From NCBI GenBank assembly GCA_031255275.1, contig JAIRSV010000056.1, positions 1 to 34,295 of the forward strand: 34,295 nucleotides of DNA, written 5' to 3'. Shown here one piece after another: positions 8,552-16,369 of this stretch (position 1 is the first letter of the stretch; each line of letters starts with the position of its first letter). Position numbers and translations under genes: made by a program. The notes beneath the pieces were generated by a model. It saw nothing but the letters and a program-made list of their open reading frames with translations, was not told where the DNA came from and did no database searches. Source of the stretch: Proteiniphilum sp. Lineage in GTDB: Bacteria; Bacteroidota; Bacteroidia; Bacteroidales; Dysgonomonadaceae.

Positions 8552-9496
8552 ATGGCGGAAGTAAAGCTTTTTTATCACAGGGACGGCATCGTGAGATTGA
8601 GCCGCAGCCTTGATTTCCTGAAGTCAAACCCTATCGGGAATTTCCTGTGGATCGACCTCAACGATGTGGACGAGGAGGTGGAGAACGAACTCGAAGATTT
8701 CCTCAAGATATACATCCAGGAGGAGGAGGAGATGATCGAGATCGAGATGTCGTCGCGCTACATCGAAACCAACGATACGCTGGTAGTCAATTCCAACTTC
8801 CTGCTGTCCAATTTTGAGACTGATCCCGTATCGTTTATTCTCAAGAACAACATTCTGGTGACCGTCCGCGGCGAAGAGCTGATCTCGGTTCACGAGACGG
8901 TGAAAAAGATCTCGGCCAATCCGAGGAACTATCCCACCGGGGCGCATGTGCTGGTGGCCCTCCTGGAGACCCGCGTGGAGTTTGACGCGGACATGATTGA
9001 GAACATGACTCAGAAGATCACTCAGCTCAGTAACTCCCTCACGCTGCAGGAGGCCGACGAGGAACTGCTGTCGGAAATCAAGAATCTGCAGGAAAAGACG
9101 ATGTTGCTCCGCGAAAACATAATCGACAAGCAGCGTGTGGTATCGAGCATGTTGAGGAGCGAATTTATTCCCGTCGAACTGCAGCCCAAGCTCACCATCA
9201 TCATCAAGGACATCAACTCGCTGGTGGAACATATCAAGTTCAGCTTCGACCGCCTTGACTATTTGCAGGATACGTTTCTGGGGTATGTGAACATCGAACA
9301 GAACAAGATTATCAAGATATTTACCATTGTTTCCGTTATCTTCATGCCTCCCACGCTTATCGCGAGCATCTATGGAATGAACTTTGCCGCCATGCCCGAA
9401 CTGGACAAAAAATGGGGTTATCCGGCGGCTCTTCTGCTGATGGTTTTCTCATCGCTTTTCATCCTTTATTATTTCAAGAAGAAGAAGTGGCTGTGA
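8552..9496 (+). CDS. corA: CorA-family magnesium/divalent cation transporter
   Basis: A 314-residue channel-type transporter for Mg2+ (and possibly Co2+ or Ni2+) in the inner membrane. The large N-terminal cytoplasmic domain is acidic, with a long helix at about 150-245. Two transmembrane helices close the protein, with the signature YGMN (GMN at 275-277) right after the first, then a periplasmic loop MPELDKKW and a final helix ending in the basic KKKKWL. The acidic loop between the helices attracts hydrated cations. It lies 45 bases behind rsmA in the same direction, and a hairpin terminator follows 74 bases after its stop. Confidence 0.94.
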   Translation: MAEVKLFYHRDGIVRLSRSLDFLKSNPIGNFLWIDLNDVDEEVENELEDFLKIYIQEEEEMIEIEMSSRYIETNDTLVVNSNFLLSNFETDPVSFILKNNILVTVRGEELISVHETVKKISANPRNYPTGAHVLVALLETRVEFDADMIENMTQKITQLSNSLTLQEADEELLSEIKNLQEKTMLLRENIIDKQRVVSSMLRSEFIPVELQPKLTIIIKDINSLVEHIKFSFDRLDYLQDTFLGYVNIEQNKIIKIFTIVSVIFMPPTLIASIYGMNFAAMPELDKKWGYPAALLLMVFSSLFILYYFKKKKWL

Positions 9497-9569
9497 TCCG
9501 GCGACGGGTGCAGTATATATGATGTGTGATGCGCGCGTAGCGTGAAGCCGGGTCATACGAAAGAAAAAC

Positions 9570-9604
9570 GGGCCGTCTCTTATCGACGACCCGCCTCAGT
9601 TTTT
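9570..9604 (+). terminator. Probable terminator after corA
   Basis: An 8-base stem GGGCCGTC/GACGACCC with one mismatch and a 7-base loop is followed after seven bases by TTTTT. The position, 74 bases past the corA stop and in front of the convergent S9 peptidase gene, fits. The gap between stem and T run is larger than ideal. Confidence 0.5.
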
Positions 9605-10034
9605 GGTTAAATGTGCGTATAATAAATACTCTACGAAAAAAACAAGATCTTTAAGCCTGATTGACTGGTGCGTCTTATCCACTTATTTCTTATCCCCGGA
9701 AAAGTATATTATCGTGACTGTTGCATTACTGATACAAATATAGAGAACTTTTTTTGTATAACACTCTTTTCGGTGAACTTTTTTTGTTTTTTTCTTTTTT
9801 TTGTTTTGCGTTATGCGTGCTTCGCCCGTTATTGACTCGCTTCGTTCGTGTTATATTCGATCGGAGGCTGTTTCCTCCTTAGCCGCAACCCTTCCACCTC
9901 AGGGGGATCTGCCGCGCGTGGTGGCTGTGGCGGGGGGGGAAGGCTCTCCGGAACGGCGTTTGCCGATATTCTCGAAGGCTTTGTCCGGGCCGGGGCATAG
10001 CGTTCATTCAGTTCCTTTTACGTCATCCGCCATC
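9605..10034. other. Intergenic region between corA and the S9 peptidase gene; no gene seen
   Basis: About 430 bases between two convergent genes. The first half is AT-rich, with a run of T tracts at about 9750-9805 and one near-match to a DnaA box (9675-9683). A small hairpin GGAGG/CCTCC lies at 9863-9878. An open frame starting at 9801 on the plus strand runs into the opposite strand of the peptidase gene and has no family resemblance. No RNA gene is recognised. Confidence 0.55.
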
Positions 10035-12833
10035 TCATTCGGTGTCATCCGTTTCGTATTCGTAACCCCATGTTCTGCCCTTGTCTGCGGCGGGAACGCC
10101 TTTTGTCATCCAGACGGGGGCCGGCGCTCCTTTCAGGTAGTGGTCGAAGAACTGCTGAAGGCGGATGGAGAGGTCTTTGGCGTTGCGGCGTTCCCGAAGG
10201 TTGTGTGCTTCGTTGTTGTACTGCAGCATCCAGACGGGTTTCCCGAGCCGGCGCAGTGCCATGAAGTATTCTATGCCCTGATACCAGGGTACGGCGCCGT
10301 CGTTGTCGTTGTGCATGATGAGCAGCGGGGTGCTGACGTCTCGGGCGTAGAAGAGGGGGGAGTTTTGAAGGTAGAGGTGCAGCGAGTCGCTCATGGGCGA
10401 TCCGATGCGCGACTGTGTCTGCTCGTACTGGAACTGGCGGCTGCGTCCCGATTCCCAGCGTATTCCGCCGTAGGCGCTGGTCATGTTTGATACCGGCGCG
10501 CCGGCGCCGGCGGCTTTAAACAGGTTGGTCTTCGTCACCAGGTATGCCACCTGATAGCCTCCCCAGCTTTGTCCCTGTATGGCCATGTTGCTTTTGTCTG
10601 CCCAGCTGTTTTCGGCCAGGGCTTCCGCGCCGGCTACGATCGAATTGTAGGCGTCCTGACCCGGTTGACCGGTCGTGTAATGTATGTCGGGGGTGAAGAC
10701 TATGTAGCCGCGGCTCACGTAGAAGGGTATGTTGATGGTGGAACGGCTGGGGGTCGGGGCAAAGTGGCTGTGCAGGTTGTCGGAATGTTGTTCGTAGAAG
10801 TAGATCATTACCGGGTATTTCTTTGCGGGATCAAACTCCTCGGGTTTGTATACGATGCCCTGATGAGGCACTCCGGCAAGGGAGGTCCAGGAGAAGAGTT
10901 CGGCCCTTCCCCAGCTGTATTCGCGCATTTGCGGATTGATGTCGGTCAGCTTTTCGGCCGACTGCCAGAGGTTGTGGGTGACGTGGAGGTCGGGCGAGGT
11001 GTGGAAGTTGCTTTTCAGGAAGGTGTATACTTCGCGCTCTTTCGCTTTCCTGACGGACGGGAAGGTATATGTGTCCATTATCCGTTTCTTCAGCGGATTG
11101 CGTCCCTTTGGGGCGAGGGTGTAGTAGCCGGATCGTTTGGTTGTTCTCTCGAAGGCGGAGAGGAGTAGCCGGTCGCCGGCTTCGATGAATCGCTTTTCGG
11201 GGTCGGTGTTCACATACCGGAACGTAATGGAGTCGTTTCTCCCGGCTTGACCGGTGATGTTCTCAGGTTTCATCTCTCCTTTGGGGTCGATTTTCCAGAT
11301 GTCGAATGCGTCGTAGACGAGTACCGACGCGTCGTTTTCTGTCCAGGCGGCAATTCCGTAGGCGCCGGGGGGTGAGGGGATGTCGTTTTTCTCGTCCCAG
11401 AAGTTGACGGGGATATTCCCGGTGATGTTTTCGGTGGATCCGTCGCGGTTGTCACGGGCGAACCACTGACGCTCGGTGGCGTCCCACCAGTATACGAAGT
11501 TGCCCTGCGGCGAGAGGGAGGGTCTTCCTCTGAGGGGGGTGGCGACGGTTTGCAGTGTACCCGTTTGGGCGTCCCATACCCGGACGTCGTTCATGGGGGA
11601 GATGTCCCACTGACTTTCGAGCTGATAGGGTTCGTCAGACCAGAGCAGGGCGAAACGGCCGTCTCCTTCGTCCGAGATCTGACAGAAGGGGGTCTCTTCG
11701 CCGGCGATGGGGATGAACCGGTCAGGCTGTTCGGGGAGGATGATTCCCGTATACGTCCGGCGCTGTCTGTTTTTCAGTTCCACCAGCTGCTGGGGCTGAA
11801 TCAGTGGCTCGCGCCAGTGCCAGACGTCGAGTGTTGCCGTTTCAAAATCGACAATGGTTGTGTCTTTGGGCGCCTGTTGCGGGGCGGCTCCGAGGATTAC
11901 CCGCCTGCCGTTCCGGCTGAATCGCGGGGAGGAATGTTCGTTGAAGATCCGGTTTTCGGGAAGTCCCTCTGTGTTTTTGCCGGCGAGGATGACGGCCGAA
12001 TCGGTTCCGTTGCGGAAATACCGTACGTCGAAGACCTTCTGTGCGATTTTTGACGTATCTCTCGTGGCCAGGTACAGGAGCTGGTCGCCGTTTTCGTCGA
12101 AGGCCAGCGATTTGTATTCCGCCTTTTCGCCGGAGATGCGCCGGGAGGTATTCTTTCTCAGGTCGCAGAACAGGACGCCGGGGGTGTCGACAGAATCTTT
12201 CTTGTCAGGTTCGATGATGGCGGCCAGCGCGTTTCCGTATTTGCTGAAGATGTATTCTTTCGCGTTGGGGACGGTATCCTCGTGTTGCGTGAGGGTGTTG
12301 CGGATCACGAGCAGGTTTTTTGACCCGGACGATGTGTCCTTTTCCCCGGTCGAGTCGCTCTTCGGGGTGAGGGTGTAGGCTACGTGGGTGAGCGCCTTTT
12401 CCGGGACTTTGAATGTTTTGACACCGGCTATTTTCTCGATGTCGAACGTGCTGTGGCGGATCACGATCAGTGAATCTTCCGGCATTTCGTCCGCCTTTTT
12501 CTTTTTTATCCGCGCCTCCCGCCGTTCGGCAAAGGGGGCTTTGATCAGGCCGACCGTATATTGTCCGTCGGGTGAGAGCGTGAAGCTTTTCACGCCCTTC
12601 AGCATCAGCGTCTGACTGTTTTTGAGGTCGCGAAGGAAGAGGGTGCTGTCGCCCTCCTGCGGACTGATGATGGCGCCGACGTAGCGGCCATCGTCGCTTA
12701 CGGAGATGTTTTGAAGGCTGTTCCAGCCGTCGAAGGCCGAATGGTCGAGCGGTTTCTTCCGGGCGAGCGCCGCCGTACTGAAGGTGATGTGAAAGAGGAT
12801 GAGGATAATGCTGAAATGGGGTATGAGTCGCAT
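10035..12833 (-). CDS. Secreted prolyl oligopeptidase-family (S9) peptidase
   Basis: A 932-residue protein with an N-terminal signal sequence (about residues 1-25). Residues about 30-650 form a beta-propeller with repeated SPDG-like strands (LSPDGQYTVG, LSPQGNFVYW). The C-terminal alpha/beta-hydrolase domain has nucleophile Ser756 (QGQSWGGYQ), Asp845 (MHNDNDGAVPW) and His877 (NNEAHNL), so the triad is complete. The class resembles dipeptidyl peptidase IV and acylaminoacyl peptidases, which act in the periplasm on short peptides; the exact specificity cannot be told. It is longer than typical DPP4-like enzymes (about 700-750), mainly in the propeller. The gene stands alone: convergent with corA, divergent from the fused phosphoesterase gene. 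A weak -7-like box (12891-12898) lies upstream without a well-spaced -33 element. Confidence 0.93.
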   Translation of the reverse strand: MRLIPHFSIILILFHITFSTAALARKKPLDHSAFDGWNSLQNISVSDDGRYVGAIISPQEGDSTLFLRDLKNSQTLMLKGVKSFTLSPDGQYTVGLIKAPFAERREARIKKKKADEMPEDSLIVIRHSTFDIEKIAGVKTFKVPEKALTHVAYTLTPKSDSTGEKDTSSGSKNLLVIRNTLTQHEDTVPNAKEYIFSKYGNALAAIIEPDKKDSVDTPGVLFCDLRKNTSRRISGEKAEYKSLAFDENGDQLLYLATRDTSKIAQKVFDVRYFRNGTDSAVILAGKNTEGLPENRIFNEHSSPRFSRNGRRVILGAAPQQAPKDTTIVDFETATLDVWHWREPLIQPQQLVELKNRQRRTYTGIILPEQPDRFIPIAGEETPFCQISDEGDGRFALLWSDEPYQLESQWDISPMNDVRVWDAQTGTLQTVATPLRGRPSLSPQGNFVYWWDATERQWFARDNRDGSTENITGNIPVNFWDEKNDIPSPPGAYGIAAWTENDASVLVYDAFDIWKIDPKGEMKPENITGQAGRNDSITFRYVNTDPEKRFIEAGDRLLLSAFERTTKRSGYYTLAPKGRNPLKKRIMDTYTFPSVRKAKEREVYTFLKSNFHTSPDLHVTHNLWQSAEKLTDINPQMREYSWGRAELFSWTSLAGVPHQGIVYKPEEFDPAKKYPVMIYFYEQHSDNLHSHFAPTPSRSTINIPFYVSRGYIVFTPDIHYTTGQPGQDAYNSIVAGAEALAENSWADKSNMAIQGQSWGGYQVAYLVTKTNLFKAAGAGAPVSNMTSAYGGIRWESGRSRQFQYEQTQSRIGSPMSDSLHLYLQNSPLFYARDVSTPLLIMHNDNDGAVPWYQGIEYFMALRRLGKPVWMLQYNNEAHNLRERRNAKDLSIRLQQFFDHYLKGAPAPVWMTKGVPAADKGRTWGYEYETDDTE

Positions 12834-13078
12834 AATATTTATTTTTTAATTGATGGAACTGTTCCGGTAAGAGAACGGGCTGAATTTTATCAAAATTAAA
12901 ATTTAATGTTCAAAAACGGAGGACGAATATACGGGAAAACTTTGTGTTTTACAATATATATGGGATACATTCGTCTCACACAGGCATTTTTCGCTGAATG
13001 ATCACACTCTCACCCCTGACACATACTCACCGTTTCTGCGCGTCAGTACGGACTGAAAATGACCGCGGGAGATAAATC

Positions 13079-13543
13079 ATGCTTTCAGAGGAACAGGAAC
13101 GTCCCGCCGAGGGTAAAATCATGCTTTCAGAGGAACGGGAACGCTCCGCCGAGGGTAAAATCATGCTTTCAGAGGAACAGGAACGTCCCGCCGAGGGTAA
13201 AATCATACTTTCAGAGGAACGGGAACGCTCCGCCGAGGGTAAAAGCATACTTTCAGAGGAACGGGAACGTCCCGCCGAGGATAAAAAATCATGCTTTCAA
13301 CGCGACGAGAATGTCCCGCCGAAGGTAAAATCATGCTTTCAACAGGGCGAGAATGTTCCGCCGAAGATAAAATCATGCTTTCAACGCGGCGAGAATGTTC
13401 CGCCGAGGGTAAAATCATGCTTTCAACGCGACGAGAATGTCCCGCCGAGGGTAAAATCATGCTTTCAACGCGACGAAGAATGTTCCGCCGAAGATAAAAT
13501 CATACTTTCAACGCGACGGGAATCTTCTGCCGGCATCATCCCG
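13079..13543. repeat. Tandem array, 11 units of about 42 bases
   Basis: Units start at 13079, 13121, 13163, 13205, 13247, 13291, 13333, 13375, 13417, 13459 and 13502, each opening with ATGCTTTC or ATACTTTC. Spacing is 42, with one of 44 (after unit 5) and one of 43 (after unit 10). Units 1-5 are one subtype (TTTCAGAGGAAC), units 6-11 another (TTTCAACGCG), and units 1-2 are nearly identical to units 3-4, so an 84-base block was also duplicated. All frames stay mostly open, but the 44 and 43 spacings shift frame, so it is not read as coding. No spacers, so not CRISPR. A degenerate twelfth unit runs into the promoter at 13548-13578. Confidence 0.9.
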
Positions 13544-13547
13544 CACA

Positions 13548-13578
13548 TTGTCCGCAGAGAATAAAATCAGTATCTTTG
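13548..13578 (+). promoter_or_regulatory. Promoter of the fused phosphoesterase gene
   Basis: TTG (13548-13550), 20 bases, TATCTTTG (13571-13578): an exact Bacteroidetes promoter. It directly abuts the tandem array and lies 40 bases before the chosen start codon. Since transcription starts after 13578, the in-frame ATG at 13576 cannot be the start. Confidence 0.75.
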
Positions 13579-13617
13579 TGCGAAACTCTGCAAAGCATTA
13601 TACAATTCATTAAAAGC

Positions 13618-15555
13618 ATGATGACAAACAGCAATAAACCCGTACTCCGCATACGAAGAGCAGTGATATTCCTGCTATTTACACTCATCGTCCAGGCCGG
13701 CCACCCTCAGCCGTCACCGATACGCGTCAACCGGGCCGGACACCCGGAGGATGAGAACAGGGTTGCCTTTCCGCAGCGCGAAAACACCCTCCGCCTCTTG
13801 ACCTACAATATCCATCACGGCGAGGGGATGGACGGAAAAATCAATATCGAACGGATCGGCAAACTGATCATCGACATCAGTCCCGACGCTGCGGGACTCC
13901 AGGAAGTGGACAGCGTGACGGCTCGCAGCGGCGGCATCGACATCATGCAGCAACTCTCGGCCCGGACCGGGATGTATGCCACCTTCGGCAGTTCCATCCC
14001 GCACGACGGCGGACGGTATGGCAACGGCGTCCTGACGCGCGAAAAACCCCTCTCCACGAGGAAGATCACCCTTCCCGGCTCTGAGGAGGCCCGCTCTGCG
14101 CTGATCGTGGAACTCGACAAATATATAATCGTCAACACCCACCTCTCCCTCCACGGCGCCGAACGGCTCGAATCACTCCGGATCATCACCGGCGCCGTCG
14201 ACGCGTATGACAAACCCGTATTCCTGCTGGGAGACCTCAACGATACACCCGATTCGGCACCCCTCACCCTCCTGCGCGACGCGTGGCAAATCCTCACCGA
14301 CCCCTCCCTGCCCACCAGTCCCTCGGTCGACCCCCTGTCCACGATCGACTACATCCTGGGATACACGGCCAGGGGACAGACTTATGCAAAATACGCCACC
14401 CGCGTCGTCGACGACAGCGAAGCCTCTGACCACAGACCCGTTTTTGCGGACATCCGCCTGAAAACCCCCTCCGCCGGCGTGATGCGCACCATCCCCTATC
14501 TGCAAAGCCCCGGCAGCGACGAGATGACCGTGATGTGGCTGACCGGCGTGCCCGCCCGAAGCTGGGTGGAATATGGCACCGATCCCGGCGAAATGAAACG
14601 GGTACGCACCTTTGTCGAAGGCAAGATGGTGGCAAACAACACCATCAACCGCATACGGCTTACCGGCCTTCAGCCCGGCACGCAATACTGCTACCGGGTC
14701 GTTTCGCAGGAGATAACCCGTTACTCCGCCTATTACAAAGAATTCGGCGACACCGTCAGGTCCGGCATCAAAACCTTCACCACCCTGAACGACAGGCCGG
14801 ACGACTTCCGCGTCATCATCTACAACGACATTCACCGCAACACACAACTGTTCGAGAAACTGCACGCACACGTGGATGACAAACCCTGTGACCTGGTCAT
14901 CTTCAACGGCGACTGCTTCGACGACACTGAGTCCGAAAGCGACATCCTCGACCGCCTCACCATCTACACCTCCCGGATAAGAAGCGACGAAACGCCCTCC
15001 ATATTCATCCGTGGAAACCACGAAACCCGTGGTGAATACTCCCTCCGCCTGTGGGACTATCTGGGGAAGATAAACGGACGTTCATACGGTGCCTTTTCGC
15101 TGGGCGGCGTCCGCTTCGTGCTGCTCGACTGCGGCGAAGACAAGCCCGACGATCACCGGGTATACTATGACATGAACGACTTCACCCGGCACCGGATCGA
15201 CCAGGCCGAATTTCTGAAACAGGAACTTGAATCCGAAGAATTTATCAAAGCCGGCAAAAGAGTCCTCATCCACCACATCCCCCTCTTCGGCATGGCCTCC
15301 GACGAGTACGTCCCCTGCGCCGACCTGTGGCAACCGGTTCTGAAAGACGCACCGTTCAACGTCACCCTCAACGCCCACACGCACCGTTTCCGCGTAATCG
15401 AAAAAGGCGAAGCCGGGAATAATTTCCCCGTCGTCATCGGCGGCGGCAACAAAGAGTCAGACGGAACAGTAATGATGTTAGAGAAAAAAGGAGAAACACT
15501 AACCCTCACGGCATTTGATGCAGCAGGCGAAAAGCTACTGGAAAAAACCCTTTGA
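13618..15555 (+). CDS. Exported fusion of an endonuclease/exonuclease/phosphatase domain and a calcineurin-like phosphoesterase
   Basis: A 645-residue protein with an N-terminal hydrophobic signal (about 12-28). Residues 55-282 are an EEP-family (DNase I-like) domain with Asn64 (LTYNIHHGEG), Glu96 (LQEVD), His175 (NTHLSLH), Asp206/Asn208 (LLGDLNDTPDS) and the final SDHRP (270-274). Residues 293-389 are a fibronectin-III or purple-acid-phosphatase N-terminal-like domain (VEYGTDP, LTGLQPGTQYCYRV). Residues 396-620 are a calcineurin-like phosphoesterase with NDIH (403-406), NGDCFDD (430-436), GNHE (466-469), IHH (551-553) and NAHTH (585-589). Both active sites look complete. Substrates could be nucleotides, phosphosugars or phospholipid headgroups; this is not visible. 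The start ATG at 13618 (or 13621) is set by the promoter. The gene stands alone and its sense strand is C-rich. Confidence 0.88.
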   Translation: MMTNSNKPVLRIRRAVIFLLFTLIVQAGHPQPSPIRVNRAGHPEDENRVAFPQRENTLRLLTYNIHHGEGMDGKINIERIGKLIIDISPDAAGLQEVDSVTARSGGIDIMQQLSARTGMYATFGSSIPHDGGRYGNGVLTREKPLSTRKITLPGSEEARSALIVELDKYIIVNTHLSLHGAERLESLRIITGAVDAYDKPVFLLGDLNDTPDSAPLTLLRDAWQILTDPSLPTSPSVDPLSTIDYILGYTARGQTYAKYATRVVDDSEASDHRPVFADIRLKTPSAGVMRTIPYLQSPGSDEMTVMWLTGVPARSWVEYGTDPGEMKRVRTFVEGKMVANNTINRIRLTGLQPGTQYCYRVVSQEITRYSAYYKEFGDTVRSGIKTFTTLNDRPDDFRVIIYNDIHRNTQLFEKLHAHVDDKPCDLVIFNGDCFDDTESESDILDRLTIYTSRIRSDETPSIFIRGNHETRGEYSLRLWDYLGKINGRSYGAFSLGGVRFVLLDCGEDKPDDHRVYYDMNDFTRHRIDQAEFLKQELESEEFIKAGKRVLIHHIPLFGMASDEYVPCADLWQPVLKDAPFNVTLNAHTHRFRVIEKGEAGNNFPVVIGGGNKESDGTVMMLEKKGETLTLTAFDAAGEKLLEKTL

Positions 15556-15623
15556 TTAGTGGAAAGTTGACAGATGAGAGTTGAAAATGTTTCTAAGAAG
15601 TAAAGAAGTAGAGAAGAGGAGAA

Positions 15624-15652
15624 AACCAGCTCGGGCGCTCCCCGAGCTGGTT
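15624..15652. repeat. Perfect palindrome, core of the GC-rich repeat (copy B)
   Basis: Stem AACCAGCTCGGG, loop CGCTC, stem CCCGAGCTGGTT: 12 perfect pairs. The same core occurs at 114-157 and 34122-34165. It lies between two convergent genes, 69 bases after the fused phosphoesterase stop and 13 bases after the kinase-like stop. On the minus strand it is followed by TTTTC, so it can serve as a terminator for the kinase-like gene, and perhaps for both. Confidence 0.8.
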
Positions 15653-15664
15653 GTTTCCGCTTCT

Positions 15665-16306
15665 TCACATTGCCACATTGCCACATTCCAGGAACCTCCG
15701 CCTCAGAAAATCCTCGATGAAGCTGACCGTAGGCACGATACCCAGTACCGACGAATTGATACATAAATGATACGATTCCGCAACACCCCATTCCCGGTTA
15801 CTGTAATAATTATAATACCCTGCCCGTTTCCTGTCGGTTTTCCCGATCAGCTCAAGCGCCTTCCGTTCACCCACCTCATAATAATCCGTCACCCGCCTGA
15901 TCCGGTCAGCCTGATCCGCGCAGATGAAAACATTCAGCGTACGCGGATGATCACGCAAAATATAATCGGCGCAGCGTCCGACGAATATACAAGATTTTTC
16001 GCGCGCCAAATCCCGTATCACATCGCTCTGTATCTTAAACAGCATCTCGCTCCACAGGTAATTGTTTGAAAAACCCTCGTTCAGAATCGACGTCTTGACT
16101 CCCAGAAATCCCCCGGTCAGGGTGAAACGCTTCTTTTCGTCAACCTCCTCAAACACCTCCCTGGCCAAACCACTCTGCTTCGACGCGAGCGAAATCAGTT
16201 CCCTGTCATAAAACGCAATACCCATCCGCTCCGACAGGAGCTGACCTATCTGACGGCCGCCGCTACCTAACTGGCGCCCTATGTTGATGATAAAATGATC
16301 GTACAT
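15665..16306 (-). CDS. Cytidylate kinase-like family protein
   Basis: A 213-residue P-loop protein of the cytidylate-kinase-like family (distinct from the housekeeping Cmk). The nucleotide-binding loop is GRQLGSGGRQIG (10-21), followed by the family's FYDRELI segment (32-38), a central SCIFVGRCADYIL stretch and an arginine-rich lid region (DQADRIRRVTDYY). In other species such proteins are annotated as phosphotransferases of unknown substrate. The last residues ECGNVAM come from an interspersed 23-base repeat, so the native C-terminus may have been replaced. It lies 63 bases behind the MATE gene on the same strand and may be co-transcribed with it. Confidence 0.85.
   Translation of the reverse strand: MYDHFIINIGRQLGSGGRQIGQLLSERMGIAFYDRELISLASKQSGLAREVFEEVDEKKRFTLTGGFLGVKTSILNEGFSNNYLWSEMLFKIQSDVIRDLAREKSCIFVGRCADYILRDHPRTLNVFICADQADRIRRVTDYYEVGERKALELIGKTDRKRAGYYNYYSNREWGVAESYHLCINSSVLGIVPTVSFIEDFLRRRFLECGNVAM
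15666..15688. repeat. 23-base CACATTGC repeat, copy 2
   Basis: Identical to 176-198. Here it overlaps the last seven codons and part of the stop of the kinase-like gene, so the repeat supplies the protein tail ECGNVAM. Together with the palindrome at 15624-15652 it forms the same composite seen at 114-198. Confidence 0.65.
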
Positions 16307-16369
16307 CTTTCAACTCTTATAAATAAATTAAACTGTATATGTGAGACACCACCTGCCCGTCAGCACGCT

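Noticed and set aside
9675..9683. DnaA box in AT-rich intergenic DNA, possible origin
   Set aside because: A single 8-of-9 match (TTATCCACT) without a cluster and without dnaA or dnaN nearby; the strand bias does not switch here.
13079..13543. CRISPR array
   Set aside because: Units are contiguous without unique spacers and no cas genes are present.
13079..13564. Open frame of 161 codons (and others on both strands) through the tandem array
   Set aside because: Repeats of 42 bases keep all frames open by chance, and the 44- and 43-base spacings shift the frame between units.
13576..13617. Upstream ATG at 13576 for the fused phosphoesterase
   Set aside because: It overlaps the -7 box (13571-13578), so it cannot be in the transcript.
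15165..15791. 208-residue minus-strand open frame over the end of the fused phosphoesterase gene
   Set aside because: It lies opposite well-supported coding sequence and passes through the repeat element; it has no family features.
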